DNA of 64,000 nucleotides from Notolepis coatsorum (lineage: Eukaryota; Chordata; Actinopteri; Aulopiformes; Paralepididae), in the NCBI GenBank assembly GCA_963971535.1, contig OZ020589.1, forward strand, positions 75,472,311 through 75,536,310. Reading direction: 5' to 3'. The notes beneath the pieces were generated by a model, which was not told the origin of the DNA, did no database searches, and saw nothing but the letters and a program-made list of their open reading frames with translations. This document shows, piece after piece, positions 1 through 9,567 of the stretch. Numbering within the stretch: the stretch's first letter is position 1; the number at the start of each line of letters is the position of its first letter. The position numbers and the translations under genes are program-made.

Positions 1-350
1 AATAAAACTATGTTTATTGTCATTGTTTTAAGAACACAAGTTGACTTGGTAATACTCACATTTTGAGTAAAAAAATGGCTTTTAACATGTGCAATGTTCA
101 ATGAAATAGAAAAATAAATAATACAATTAGTTGATTAATCCCACTGGTCACAATGGTGACCGTAATAATGTTTTTGTTATAAGGCTCTGCAAATGTTACT
201 GAATGATGTAGCAATGTATTTCCAACTAAATTGAAATAATAAACAAATAAAGGGTCTCAATTAAATATGTGGTAGTAAAAAGAACCTGTGGGAGGATTTC
301 AACAAGATAAATGCGACAACAGTGCAAAATATTTCACTATAATATTAAAT

Positions 351-384
<34 letters not shown>

Positions 385-457
385 GCTGCCCCCTGTGCCT
401 ATGCAAATGCCCCCGCGTGCCTATGCAGGCACGCGTGCCTAGGGTTGCCGACCCCTG
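1..457 (-). mobile_element. hAT-like non-autonomous transposon copy, cut by window start
   Basis: The stretch ends at 443-457 in GGTTGCCGACCCCTG, a hAT-type terminus (reverse complement CAGGGGTCGGCAACC). Positions 1 to about 340 are the reverse complement of 50765-51106, part of the complete hAT-like element at 50659-51683. It has no coding capacity. A T-run lies at about 353-380. The element interrupts the protease reading frame of the LTR retroelement that begins at 458. The other end lies outside the window, so the expected 8-bp target duplication (candidate 458-465) cannot be confirmed. Confidence 0.8.
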
Positions 458-848
458 GCGTAGACTTTCAACTCCTCTTCTTCTTCTTCGATGATTTCGC
501 TAAGGGGTCTGACTGGCATGTCAGGTAAGTATCTATTCTTCCAAGTTCTGTCAATCATGCTTACTTGGGCCCCTGTATCAAGCAGGGCTTGGACTGCTAA
601 ACCGTTTAGGTTACAATGGGTGAGAGCTCTTCTCCCTACGAGCTTGGCGAGGCATTCACTCTTGGTGTTTGGTAAATCAGGGGGGTCTGTGTGCTTCTGT
701 ATCTGGTTTACCATCTTGGTTCCTGTTCTAGGTGCAGTCTTCTCCTCTCTTACTCTTTCCTTCTCAGGCTCACTAGTACGACGGTTGTCAGTTTGGGACA
801 GTAAAGGGGAACCGGTCAATGGTTGTCCTCTTGCAGTGACCGGCCCCA
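458..848 (-). pseudogene. Aspartic protease region (pro), reached by -1 frameshift, truncated
   Basis: This is the start of the pro/pol frame of the minus-strand LTR retroelement. It lies in the -1 frame relative to gag and is open from the slippery site at 849-855 to the hAT junction. It encodes the retropepsin-type active-site motif LLDTGAQVSMID, in which D-T-G-A is the catalytic turn expected to dimerise for polyprotein cleavage. The first possible initiator is a non-ATG codon at 819, so frameshifting from gag is the natural entry. An acidic run (EEEEEE) precedes the break. RT, RNase H and integrase would follow but lie beyond the window start. It is called a pseudogene because the frame is disrupted by a transposon. 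Confidence 0.75.
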
Positions 849-855
849 GTTTCCC
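812..855 (-). promoter_or_regulatory. Putative -1 ribosomal frameshift signal at gag-pro junction
   Basis: On the minus strand, 855 to 849 reads G GGA AAC, a canonical X XXY YYZ heptamer in the correct gag phase (codons GGA and AAC). After five bases, CCGGTCA (843-837) can pair with TGACCGG (818-812) to form a perfect 7-bp stem with an 18-base loop. It may extend through the G-run before it and the C-run after it. The -1 frame is open through pro. Use of GGGAAAC for gag-pro shifting is known from betaretroviruses; function here is inferred. Confidence 0.7.
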
Positions 856-2315
856 TGACGTGGTGGTCTCTTTTGGCAGCCTAACGCTCTATGGCCTTCT
901 TCGCCACAATGGAAACAGTGAGGGCAATTAGGTAAATTCTGTGCTACACATTTGCTACAGCCATATGGCCTGTCCCTCTGCCTATTTATCCCCCCTGTTC
1001 TGACCTGGGGCTGTTGTTGCAGGAGATCCACTAGATTGGTAAGTTTCTCTACTTTCTCTGTTAACTGCTGGATTGGGTCTAGTTTAAGTTTCTTTCCTGT
1101 ATTTTCTTCCCTAGTGGGGGGGGGGGGACACTGTGCTCCCTTCACCTCAGCACCTGCACTATGTACATGGGGGGGTCTATTGCGATTGGTAGGTCCTAAC
1201 CGTCGCTGTCTTTCACTCTCATCGCTCATGACCTTTTTCATCTGTCTGAGAATGGCCTCATCAGGTACTTTGTCTTCAAGTAAGGGTTTGAGTTCCCTAC
1301 GAATGTCATCATGTTTGTGTCCTAAACCTTGATATACAGTGTGGAGAAAGACATCCTGAACGGTGCGTTCGTTGTACTTAACGTCAGTAGCAGCATATTT
1401 TGATGCTAGTAAAATCTTCTGCTTGATTCCTATGACTCTATACAAAAACTGCTGTGGTGTTTCACTATCCTTTTGCTTTGTACACATGAGTTCTTGAAAC
1501 AACTCGGTATTACTTTGTTCACCGAGGTGAGAATGGAGAAAACCCTTCAGCTCATCGATAGTCAAATCGTCTTTTACCATTAACATATCCTTAAAGCTGC
1601 CAGCTTTGATCACTCTCAAGACTGCTCTAACAACCTCTGCATCGCTGAATTGCTCCTTCAGACCTTCGTCGATCTGTTTGCAGACACTGTTGTAACTAAT
1701 GTCTGATCCCTGGTCTCCTATCTGACCTCCCTGTAGCTTAAACTCCCTGCGGTGAAGGTACAACAGTTCTCTTAAAGATATTAGTTTATCTGGCGACACA
1801 CCAGGGGTTTCCTGTTTACTTTCGGTGTCTGGTACACTCTCATTCAATGGCACAGCCTGAGCTGTGGGTGGTAGCACACTTGGCAGGCGCTGCAAAACCT
1901 TGTTGCTTACTTTTGAAGTGGGCACACTCTCAATTGTTTCACTTACATCATAAAAGACGCTAATGGGGTCGACTGGTACTGCATCACTTTGACTGGTGGA
2001 CCGTAGGCCCTCGGTTTTACCCTCTTCTGGACCCACCACCTCACTCTGCATAAGCCCATCAGTCACATCTTTTATCTGTAATAAATAAGACAACCCTGTA
2101 TCCTCTAACTCCAGTAAAACCTTACTGTACAGGTAGTCGTTGATAAAGTTGAAGCACCCCTCCGCGTCATCTACGGTAAGGTGGGTTCGGTCAGACGTCT
2201 CCAGTCCTGTTACCAGTTCCAATGCCTTGGCAATGCGAAACAGTTCATCCGCAGGTAGAGTGAGCAGGCTCTTCTTGATGTCCCACACCAACCTTTTCCT
2301 CTCGCTGTCTCCCAT
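816..2315 (-). CDS. gag: Gag-like polyprotein with C-terminal CCHC zinc knuckle
   Basis: An intact 499-residue ORF starts at ATG 2315, about 300 bases 3' of the primer binding site. Near the C-terminus, at about residues 467-480, is a CCHC knuckle (C-x2-C-x4-H-x4-C, CFHCGEEGHRALGC), which in Gag packages RNA. More cysteines lie just before it, in a CSKC and a CPHC pair. The middle section (about residues 255-350) reads like a retrotransposon capsid. The N-terminal ~90 residues look helical; I cannot assign them. The frame ends in TGA at 816-818, about ten codons after a slippery heptamer. That suggests most product is Gag and a minority is Gag-Pro. It is a structural protein of a mobile element, not a host gene. 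Retroviral versus Gypsy origin is unresolved. Confidence 0.85.
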   Translation of the reverse strand: MGDSERKRLVWDIKKSLLTLPADELFRIAKALELVTGLETSDRTHLTVDDAEGCFNFINDYLYSKVLLELEDTGLSYLLQIKDVTDGLMQSEVVGPEEGKTEGLRSTSQSDAVPVDPISVFYDVSETIESVPTSKVSNKVLQRLPSVLPPTAQAVPLNESVPDTESKQETPGVSPDKLISLRELLYLHRREFKLQGGQIGDQGSDISYNSVCKQIDEGLKEQFSDAEVVRAVLRVIKAGSFKDMLMVKDDLTIDELKGFLHSHLGEQSNTELFQELMCTKQKDSETPQQFLYRVIGIKQKILLASKYAATDVKYNERTVQDVFLHTVYQGLGHKHDDIRRELKPLLEDKVPDEAILRQMKKVMSDESERQRRLGPTNRNRPPHVHSAGAEVKGAQCPPPPTREENTGKKLKLDPIQQLTEKVEKLTNLVDLLQQQPQVRTGGINRQRDRPYGCSKCVAQNLPNCPHCFHCGEEGHRALGCQKRPPRQGNWGRSLQEDNH

Positions 2316-2610
2316 GGCTGCTTCCCGATTCCTCGCACTTGGCTCTCAGTTCAGGATCACTGTGGCGACTTTCCGTGGTGGGTGGATCTCCTCTACACGA
2401 CACCGGTCTTCCTTCTCGTCAGGTAGAGTAGTGGACGCAGCTCTCGTTGTCGTCTGGCATCAGATGAGGCACTTCACTGCTGTCGATACTGCGCAGATCA
2501 ATCCCTCATTCGGCGATCTTTACACCGGGCGTTGGTTCCTGGTTCATCGGGTCGCGGTTGGTCCAGGTGTCAAGATCTCTGGATCAGCTCCCATCCAGCA
2601 GGTGGCGCTG

Positions 2611-2628
2611 ATCCCGGACGAGCCCCCA
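2611..2628 (-). other. Primer binding site, tRNA-Pro type
   Basis: The minus strand reads TGGGGGCTCGTCCGGGAT, the 18-base proline tRNA primer site known from murine leukaemia virus and other retroviruses. It lies 6 bases inside the LTR edge at 2635 and about 300 bases before gag, where a 5' primer site belongs. Confidence 0.85.
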
Positions 2629-2681
2629 ATAAACTGTTACAGGTACCAGGATATGGCACCTGATAGCAGATATATGTTCAA

Positions 2682-2762
2682 CCTATGAAACAAGTTGTAG
2701 TTAGTCATTTGACAAAGGAAGGTGCAGACACGATGTTACTGACTCTGGGTCCTCCCGGTTGT
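2682..2762. repeat. 81-bp direct repeat, copy A, within LTR
   Basis: It matches 3931-4011 with one visible mismatch. The copies lie 1,249 bases apart inside the same presumed LTR. Confidence 0.9.
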
Positions 2763-3450
2763 CTTTCAACAACGTTTATTTATTCCACAGAATAATCAAT
2801 CAATCATTGTATCATCATTGTATCATCATTGTATAATCATTCAGTTCAATTAGTTACATTAGTTTAATACATTCAATTATAATCCCATTCTTGTTATTAA
2901 TTCAAAAGCATATTCATCATTGCAACACACATTCTACCCTTTTAGGATACCCTGGTTCACTTCAATAGCATTTCCTTTTAAATGTAGTTATCCAGTAGTA
3001 TATACTGTACATTGTAATTACTTATGTCTTTATACATATTTGGCGTCTTAAGTATAAGCATGTGAGAAGAGAAACATTCTCCTGTTAACCTCTGTCTAGA
3101 CATGTCTAGGCATGTTGGAAGAGACCATCGTATGTCTTCTTTTAAACAACACTCTCATTGTCTGTCAAACAATTCCTTAAATCACCAATAAGTGTTACCT
3201 TTATCATCAGTCATTTATCATCAGTCATATCCACTATTCTCTAGTATACAGAAATACCTCAACACCTCAGTGTTACCCATATTTGTGTTCCGGTTCAAGT
3301 TCTATTGAAACTCAAATGTGCAATGAAAGTGCATTTATATATCTATATATGTATCGGGCCGTTCTCAACCCTACTAGGAATTTGCTAAACCGTGACCATG
3401 GTATAACTCAAGGGAATAGATTTATATTTACATTTAACGGAGGGCGCAAT

Positions 3451-3539
<89 letters not shown>
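3451..3539. repeat. (GA)n microsatellite
   Basis: An almost pure AG dinucleotide run of about 85 bases. Reading frames across it are artefacts. Confidence 0.95.
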
Positions 3540-3930
3540 ATGTGGTACCGCTCCGGTGTTTAGCCACCTCCCAGGTAGTGTAAGCTAAAGTAATTTCCCT
3601 CTAACCGTCTTGTACACAATATACACATTTACTACACAGCAATTCAACCCAAAACAGTATGTATTTCAAAACATAAACCGTTTTAATCCCCTTGGAGATA
3701 CTTAACTCCGACACGTTAGTGATTAAATGGACAATTGTATTCCAACACTCTATTTAAATGTACCACGAGACATGGCGCCATCAATAGACGGTCTGCTTCT
3801 CAACCACGTTACTTGTCGTCTTAAACTTCTTAAACTTGACTCAAACATCGACAATAGTTACTTCATTTGAACCCTCGACATTGCATGTATCCTTGTTAAC
3901 CTTTATGTGTGTTTTGTAGTATATTACCCA

Positions 3931-4011
3931 CCTATGAAACAGGTTGTAGTTAGTCATTTGACAAAGGAAGGTGCAGACACGATGTTACTGACTCTGGGTC
4001 CTCCCGGTTGT
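3931..4011. repeat. 81-bp direct repeat, copy B, within LTR
   Basis: Second copy of the 2682-2762 repeat. Sequence diverges sharply on both sides of the shared block. Confidence 0.9.
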
Positions 4012-4206
4012 GAGACTGAGGTCGCCTCGTGCGTCCCTAAGCACAAAGTACGGTTCCCTGGTAGGCGAAGCCACTAAACACCAGTCCTATACTGCCACCT
4101 ATTGACCAAATTATGTTAATGTCTCCCATTACATATAAATGACTGTTCTACCTTGTTTCTGATGGAGGTAATCCTGTACCAATATGGTCACACTGTTTTG
4201 ACACAT

Positions 4207-4440
4207 AGAGGGGAGAGAGGGGAAGGAGGGTGTGAGGGAGAGAGGGGGGTGAGGGAGGGAGTGGGAAGGAGGGTGTGAGGGAGAGAGAGGGAAGGGAGGG
4301 AGGGAGAAGGGAAGGAGGGAGGTAGGGAGGGGGGGAGAGAGAGAGAGGGAAAGGGGGGGTGAGGGAGATCGAGGGAAAAAGGGAGGAATGGGAAAGAGAG
4401 GACGCGGGAGAGAAAGAAAGCGAGGGGAAAAATGGGAAAG
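4207..4440. repeat. Purine-rich low-complexity tract
   Basis: Long G/A-only runs of GAGGGA type on the + strand. The frames here give Ser/Pro/Leu-rich translations without domain content. Confidence 0.9.
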
Positions 4441-6100
4441 GAGAGATGTAAAAATCTAAGAGGCAACACCGCCCCCTGCTGCAATGTTCGTACATCACCC
4501 CTATTGTACTACAGTACTCACAACGTCCTGCAGGAGGCGCCCTCACCCTCCCACAACAAGTGTGTCATCACGCAGCAATCACCACACGACGCTCAAAACC
4601 GACGTGCTCACTCAATAAAAACCGCAACTCCCAGAAGCCTCTATAACGCCTCGCAGTCACGCGAGACGTCGCCACGGGAGTTACGTCATGTTTTACAACC
4701 ACAAGGTCTCGTTGTCAGCCACCAAAATAGCTTCACGCGAGGCTTCGTTACAGGACTCACATTTTGTTTACAAAAATTATCCACTTTCACCACTCATTCC
4801 TAACCATTAATCCATTCCATTTACACACATTATCTCACATCACCACAGTTACTTTCATACTTTCATCCAGCAACATTATCATCATTAGCACTGGTTAGCC
4901 TTGTGTAGCATGTAGCATTGTTCAGTAGCCGTTAGCCACCAGGGATGCTACAAGCTCCGCCATTCAAAACAACAGTCGCAGTAGCCATTTTAGCCCCCAG
5001 CATTGCCCGTTAGCTTGCAGCTCAGCTTAGCATGTATTAGCTAGCCTAGCCTAGCAGTAGCTTCACGGGCTGAAAAACTGCAATTTATTCCATTCACCGC
5101 AGCATTATAGCAACCCGCGACGTCAGCGTTATGACGACGTAACCCCTTGATTATAACTTTGATTCAATGTATGTGCCATCCTACATTTTTAACCAATATA
5201 TACATACATTTTTACATAGGCCGACACCAGACTTCCAATTGCTAGTTTGACCCTTCAACCTTCACCCGCCGTAAGCGTCAGCCATTTTTTCTAGCCAGCT
5301 TAGAACGACTTCCGGTTCAAAGGTCATGTTGTTCCGGACGTCAAGAAGCTATCTTGAACCCTACAGTCAACTGTTAGCTCCGGCGTTAGCTTCAGCCATT
5401 CTCCTAGCTCAGCCATTAGCCTCGCTACTAAACAGTACTCTAAATACATATCCTAACCGCCTCTAAGTGCATTCTTTAATCCGAACATAAGCGCAGTTCT
5501 TTCATTCAATTTTTCCAACAAGTGCTTTATATACCAAGGTTTGAGATTCGCCTTACTATACTCCAGAGTCTTTCTCCAAACATGTTAAGTAGCTCGCAGA
5601 GAGTACATTCGCAGGAGCCCCCTGGCGGCTTGGATGGCGTTTTGCGGCAAATCAACCATCTCCTACGTTATCCTTCCTCCACAAGCTTGATATTTCTTAG
5701 ATTCAACATAAGGTGAACCCAGATTTGTATGATGTCGGTTTGCCTTGGCAGCACACATGGGAGACGTCTCTTCCATGTTACTGTACTTGCGCTATGAGTC
5801 TAAGAAAGAATTCTTCTAAGTAACCTGGCACGACTCCCTATCCCCCGGCCGCGCGCGACCTGAACTAAATACAAACCAGTTTAAACCTTACCTACTGGCA
5901 GTCATAATTTTGACTACTACCAGACTCTCAATTGTCCCTTGAACAATATAAATTCGACACTCCTTTTGAAACTCTGTACCGTTCAACCCGATCGCGCGCC
6001 TCCTCTTAATAATTCTCATCGCATCCGACAGTATCGCCCGATCGAGACCAGGCCAATCTGTGAGAATTGGATCCTGATTTCTGTCGTAACAATATCGTCA
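4441..6100. other. No gene seen; GTTAGC/AGCT-rich spacer
   Basis: There is no ORF with recognisable content. 4880-5060 and 5370-5430 are dense in GTTAGC, TTAGC and CTAGC words, which recur at 30880-31360, 36680-36840 and 42420-42560. Several CpG words occur at 4560-4740 and 5105-5145. No promoter or LTR edge could be fixed. Confidence 0.6.
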
Positions 6101-6109
6101 GTATGTCCA

Positions 6110-7000
6110 ATATCTTCCTTACCTCCCTCCTTCCCTTCTTCCTCCCTCCCTCCCTCTTTTTTTTTCTCTCTCTCCCTCGCTTCTTCTTCCCCTTATGGTT
6201 AGAGGTGGTACAGAATATGCAGCGGACAAATTAAAGAAAAAGATTTAGTGATACTGGAATCATTCGGAACCCCCCCGCCCCAAGCTTTTTCCCTTCCTCC
6301 CTCCCGCTAGTGAGATACCATAGTGTTGTGCCCCCCCCCCCCCCTCCCCACTATAGTACATCCGCCTCCTTTCCTCCCTCCCTCTTGTTGAGTGCCTTAG
6401 TGGGATTTACCTTCCCTCCACATCCCTCTCATAGTGTACCATGCCTCCTTCCTTGAATGCCCCCCCCCCCCACTTTTCCGTAAAAGTGCTCTCTCTCGCT
6501 CCCTTCCTGGCCCCCCCCTCTCCTCATCCGTTCCTCCGTCCCTCCCCTCCCTCTAGGTCCCTTCCTGGTCCCCCCCTCCCCTCGTCCGTTCCTCATCCGT
6601 CCAACCCCTCCTTTTGGATCCCTTCCTAGTCCCCCCCTCGTTCATTCCTAGTCTCTCCCTCCCTAGGCATTCCTCCTTTCCCGTCGTTCATTCCTAGTCT
6701 CTCCCTCCCTAGGCATTCCTCCTTTCCCGTCCTTCATTCCTAGTCTCTCCCTCCCTAGGCATTCCTCCTTTCCCGTCCTTCATTCCTAGTCTCTCCCTCA
6801 CTAGGCGTTCCATCCTGATCTAGCCTAGCCTACCCTAGCCTTCCCTGGTCTTTCCTGGCTCCTCTCCCCTAGATACTCGTATGTACTCCCTCCCTCCCAG
6901 GCTCCTCCCGGGCACTCCCTCCCTCGCTAGCACTCCTTGCGTGTACGTGCCCCTCCCCCGCCCGGCGACACCCTCCCGTCCCCTCTCTTCCGCTTTCCTC
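6110..7000. repeat. Pyrimidine-rich low-complexity region
   Basis: The + strand is almost entirely C/T, with CCCTCC words and C-runs. It ends shortly before the envelope ORF. It contains the 46-bp tandem array at 6643-6811. Confidence 0.85.
6643..6811. repeat. 46-bp tandem repeat, about 3.7 copies
   Basis: The unit starts CATTCCTAGTCTCTCCCTCC. Copies begin at 6643, 6689, 6735 and 6781. The first three are nearly identical; the fourth is degenerate. Confidence 0.9.
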
Positions 7001-7175
7001 TTAGGTGTTGTTGGGGGTTTGGTTAAGGGTGGGATGGGGCGTTGTTGTGTATTGTTGTTGTGTATTATCTGTGGGGCATGTTGTTAAAAGACATGTTGTT
7101 ATTTGTGGGGATTACAGGAAGTATTAGGACACGCGCCGGTGAAGGAGGAACGCGGAGGAGGACAGAACACTCACC

Positions 7176-8525
7176 ATGGTTCCTGGTTTGAGTGAAAGTA
7201 ATAGGCGTGCGCTTTGGACATGCGCTATAACAATGGTTTGGTTGTTTATGTTGGCTAGCGTGGTACTGTATGTTCCACCCCGGCAGCCTGAGCTGCCAGA
7301 GGTAGTGGTAGTGGGTAAACGGTCACTGCCGGTCCATCACGGTAATTTGTTTCTGAGGATGGCGAGGGCAGTGGCGAAGGTGGCGAATAAATCAGATTGC
7401 TATGTGTGCGGCTTGGCCCCACAAGCGGCTGCCGCTGGCCTTCCACTGATAGCACACCCTATAACTGAGTGTCATGCCTCAGTGTTAAGGGATTTGCCTT
7501 TCCCTGCCCTGTGTAAAGGGGTGGAATCGGGAAGGATTGGGGAATATCTGGGGTTAGGACTGACAAAGAATGTGATGAAAATAGGCGTGCTGTTAGATGT
7601 TGGCCCCATTCCGGTAGCTTATAGGCCGACAGAGTTTAGGAGGTGTGTAGAGGGTAAGTCAGGTGGTAAGGTCGTGGGGTACTTGGATGGCTGCGTGGGG
7701 GATAAGGGGATTTGGGGCAAGGATTCGGAGGCGCCAGCTCCGCCTGGGGCGTTTTGGATCTGTGGCGATTTTGCGTATGCCTCACTGCCAATAGACTGGA
7801 GGGGAAGATGTGCGTTGGGTTACTTAGTACCGGCTATGAGGGTGTCTGATGTTTTGCCGACGCTCCCCAGGACGAGGAAGGCACGGGATGCGGATAATTT
7901 TTTTAGGGTGGCGTTTCCCTGGTATGGGGCATATGCGAATATGGGGGAAATTGATCATTTGGCTAAAGTATTTGAGGACATGGTTTCCACATCAGCGAGG
8001 GGCTTTGCCCTGGAGAATGAGGAGATACGGTCTTTACGGCTGATGGAGATGCAGACAAGGGCAGCTATGGACTTCTTGTTGGCGGCATCGGGGGGTACGT
8101 GTGCGTTGATTGGTCAGGAATGTTGTACTTTCGTACCTGCGAATGATGAGATGGGCATGCCGGCCGTAATTGAGCATTTGAGGAACATTACGAGGGATCT
8201 GCATGACTCTCAGGGGGGATCGTGGGAAGATTGGGGTCAAGGACAGCTGGGGTATATAGGTTGGGTGATAGTTAAGTACCTACTCTATGCAGTGGTGATA
8301 TTTGTGATATTAGTCGTGTGTGTGTCAGTGATTAGAGCATGCTTTGGATATCTGATTAGGACTCTCTGCGCAGCCGGCGCGGCGGTGGAGAAGTCACTCT
8401 GCTCGGCTGCACCTGGTATGACGAAAATGATGGCGGTAGAGGTGGATGAGACAGGGTACCGAGCAGAGGTGGGTGTTCCGTTGGTGCCAAGATACCAGGA
8501 GTACGCCCTGGCTACCATTTTATGA
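7176..8525 (+). CDS. env: Retroviral-type envelope glycoprotein (SU-TM), intact ORF
   Basis: An uninterrupted 449-residue ORF; its ATG sits in the strong context CACCATGG. In order: a hydrophobic leader at about residues 12-33; an SU part with a CxxC (C75-C78) and a WxCG...LP..W.G.C block (about 194-212); a minimal furin-type R-x-x-R at 234-237; then a TM subunit with a QTRAAMDFLLAASGGTC segment (293-309) like the gamma-type immunosuppressive region. It is followed by CX6CC (C309, C316, C317), a membrane span at about 361-386 and a ~63-residue tail with tyrosines near the end. Only two N-glycosylation sequons are visible (N71, N337). CX6CC marks gamma-type envelopes that link SU to TM covalently. 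It resembles teleost envelopes such as percomORF, but that is a family-level impression. No gag or pol lies beside it. It could be a captured host gene or a remnant of a deleted provirus. Confidence 0.88.
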   Translation: MVPGLSESNRRALWTCAITMVWLFMLASVVLYVPPRQPELPEVVVVGKRSLPVHHGNLFLRMARAVAKVANKSDCYVCGLAPQAAAAGLPLIAHPITECHASVLRDLPFPALCKGVESGRIGEYLGLGLTKNVMKIGVLLDVGPIPVAYRPTEFRRCVEGKSGGKVVGYLDGCVGDKGIWGKDSEAPAPPGAFWICGDFAYASLPIDWRGRCALGYLVPAMRVSDVLPTLPRTRKARDADNFFRVAFPWYGAYANMGEIDHLAKVFEDMVSTSARGFALENEEIRSLRLMEMQTRAAMDFLLAASGGTCALIGQECCTFVPANDEMGMPAVIEHLRNITRDLHDSQGGSWEDWGQGQLGYIGWVIVKYLLYAVVIFVILVVCVSVIRACFGYLIRTLCAAGAAVEKSLCSAAPGMTKMMAVEVDETGYRAEVGVPLVPRYQEYALATIL

Positions 8526-9567
8526 TCTGGACTGCTGGACAGTTTGGGTCGATGGGTGGTGGATTTGGGGTGTACGTAGGGGTATGATAATAGGGGACGT
8601 GCCTGGGGATATTGTAAAAGTAATGTTTGTTATGTGTGGATGAAATTTGTTTCCATAGTAGGTACACGAGCGAGAGATGTGATGAGAGTTATTAGGTCCC
8701 TGGGGTCTGGTGCTGAGTCTGTACGGTTATGCATGATCGTTCAGCAGGGCACTGGATTTCCTGGGGTTAATAGACTGGATGACGAGATGGGATGTTTGGG
8801 CGTTGACTACCTTGTACCTGTGGTGAGGTGTTCCTGGCCTCTGTGGGGAGTCTGTGATGGACGCTTAAAAAAACAGAGGGTGGGGCCTCGCGGCGTGCAG
8901 GGAGTAATGTCCGGATGTGCGTAAGAATGATGTTAGTGCACACGTGTCTGAATTAGACAAATATCCACTGGGGGGAAGTAGTATTGAAGTATGGAAACAG
9001 AAGAATGAGTGAGATGTGTAAATAGGGTGGAGACACTAATCTAGATGTTTGTGATTTTCGAGGTAAAACAGAATATTGGAGTGGAACCACGGGAAAGATC
9101 AGAAAGCCGAGATTCGACGAAGGAGGAATCAACGAAAAAGCGGAAATAAGGGAGTAGACACCGAAGACGCAAACACCACTGTCAATCACAATATCTCTAA
9201 ATTTTTGAGAATTGTATGAATTAAGTTAAAGGATTATTCATACTGTTGGTAAAGAATCTCTAAAAAATTAGATGTGGTATGAATTTTAGATAGAAAATAT
9301 ATTCATACTGAAAAGACAGAGTAAAGTGAAATTCCAGTTGAAAATTAAAGAGAACTGTTGTATTTTGTGCTCTGTTTTTCAGCAGTTCTGCCAGGCAACA
9401 AGGGCACCACAAGTCAGGTAAGACTACAAATCAACAGTGAAGAGGGAAAGAAGAGAATAGACAGGGTGTACAAGTACCGTTAGCGGTTGTTCAAGCAGGA
9501 GATAGTCACAAAAGAATAGACACCTACATTTAGACAGGGAATACAAAAAACACTTTCTTGCCGACAG
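8526..9567. other. No gene seen between envelope ORF and BEL element
   Basis: This is probably the 3' flank of the envelope unit. A short acceptor-like ...TTTTTCAG / donor-like CAGGTAAG pair frames about 35 bases near 9383-9419, too little to call an exon. 9220-9310 repeats variants of a TATGAATT / ATTCATACTG motif. The BEL 3' LTR starts at 9568. Confidence 0.5.

Larger units (their letters stand above)
458..4133 (-). mobile_element. LTR retroelement with tRNA-Pro primer site (partial)
   Basis: On the minus strand the order is LTR (2635-4133), primer binding site (2611-2628), leader, gag (816-2315) and protease in the -1 frame (to 458), where a hAT-like insertion and the window edge cut it. 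RT, integrase and the 3' LTR are not visible. The CCHC gag and the proline-type primer site fit either a Gypsy/Metaviridae element or an endogenous retrovirus; without pol I cannot choose. Confidence 0.8.
2635..4133 (-). mobile_element. 5' LTR of the tRNA-Pro element (outer edge approximate)
   Basis: The inner edge is set by the primer site; in + orientation the LTR begins TGTTACAG. A matching outer edge, CCATTACA, occurs at 4126-4133. A minus-strand AATAAA lies near 2777, as expected for the R region. The LTR contains a (GA)n run and an 81-bp direct repeat. With only one LTR in the window, the outer edge and target duplication cannot be verified. Confidence 0.55.

Noticed and set aside
491..931. 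+ strand ORFs opposite the gag-like gene
   Set aside because: Antisense shadow of gag/pro, which have motif support (CCHC, DTGA).
4148..4546. 132-codon Ser/Pro/Leu ORF
   Set aside because: Low-complexity tract artefact, same reason as at 36000.
4441..7100. Gag or pol upstream of the envelope ORF
   Set aside because: No RT, integrase or zinc-knuckle motifs found on either strand; the region is low complexity.
9383..9419. Mini-exon with acceptor and donor-like sites
   Set aside because: Only about 35 bases, no coding link, and such sites occur by chance.
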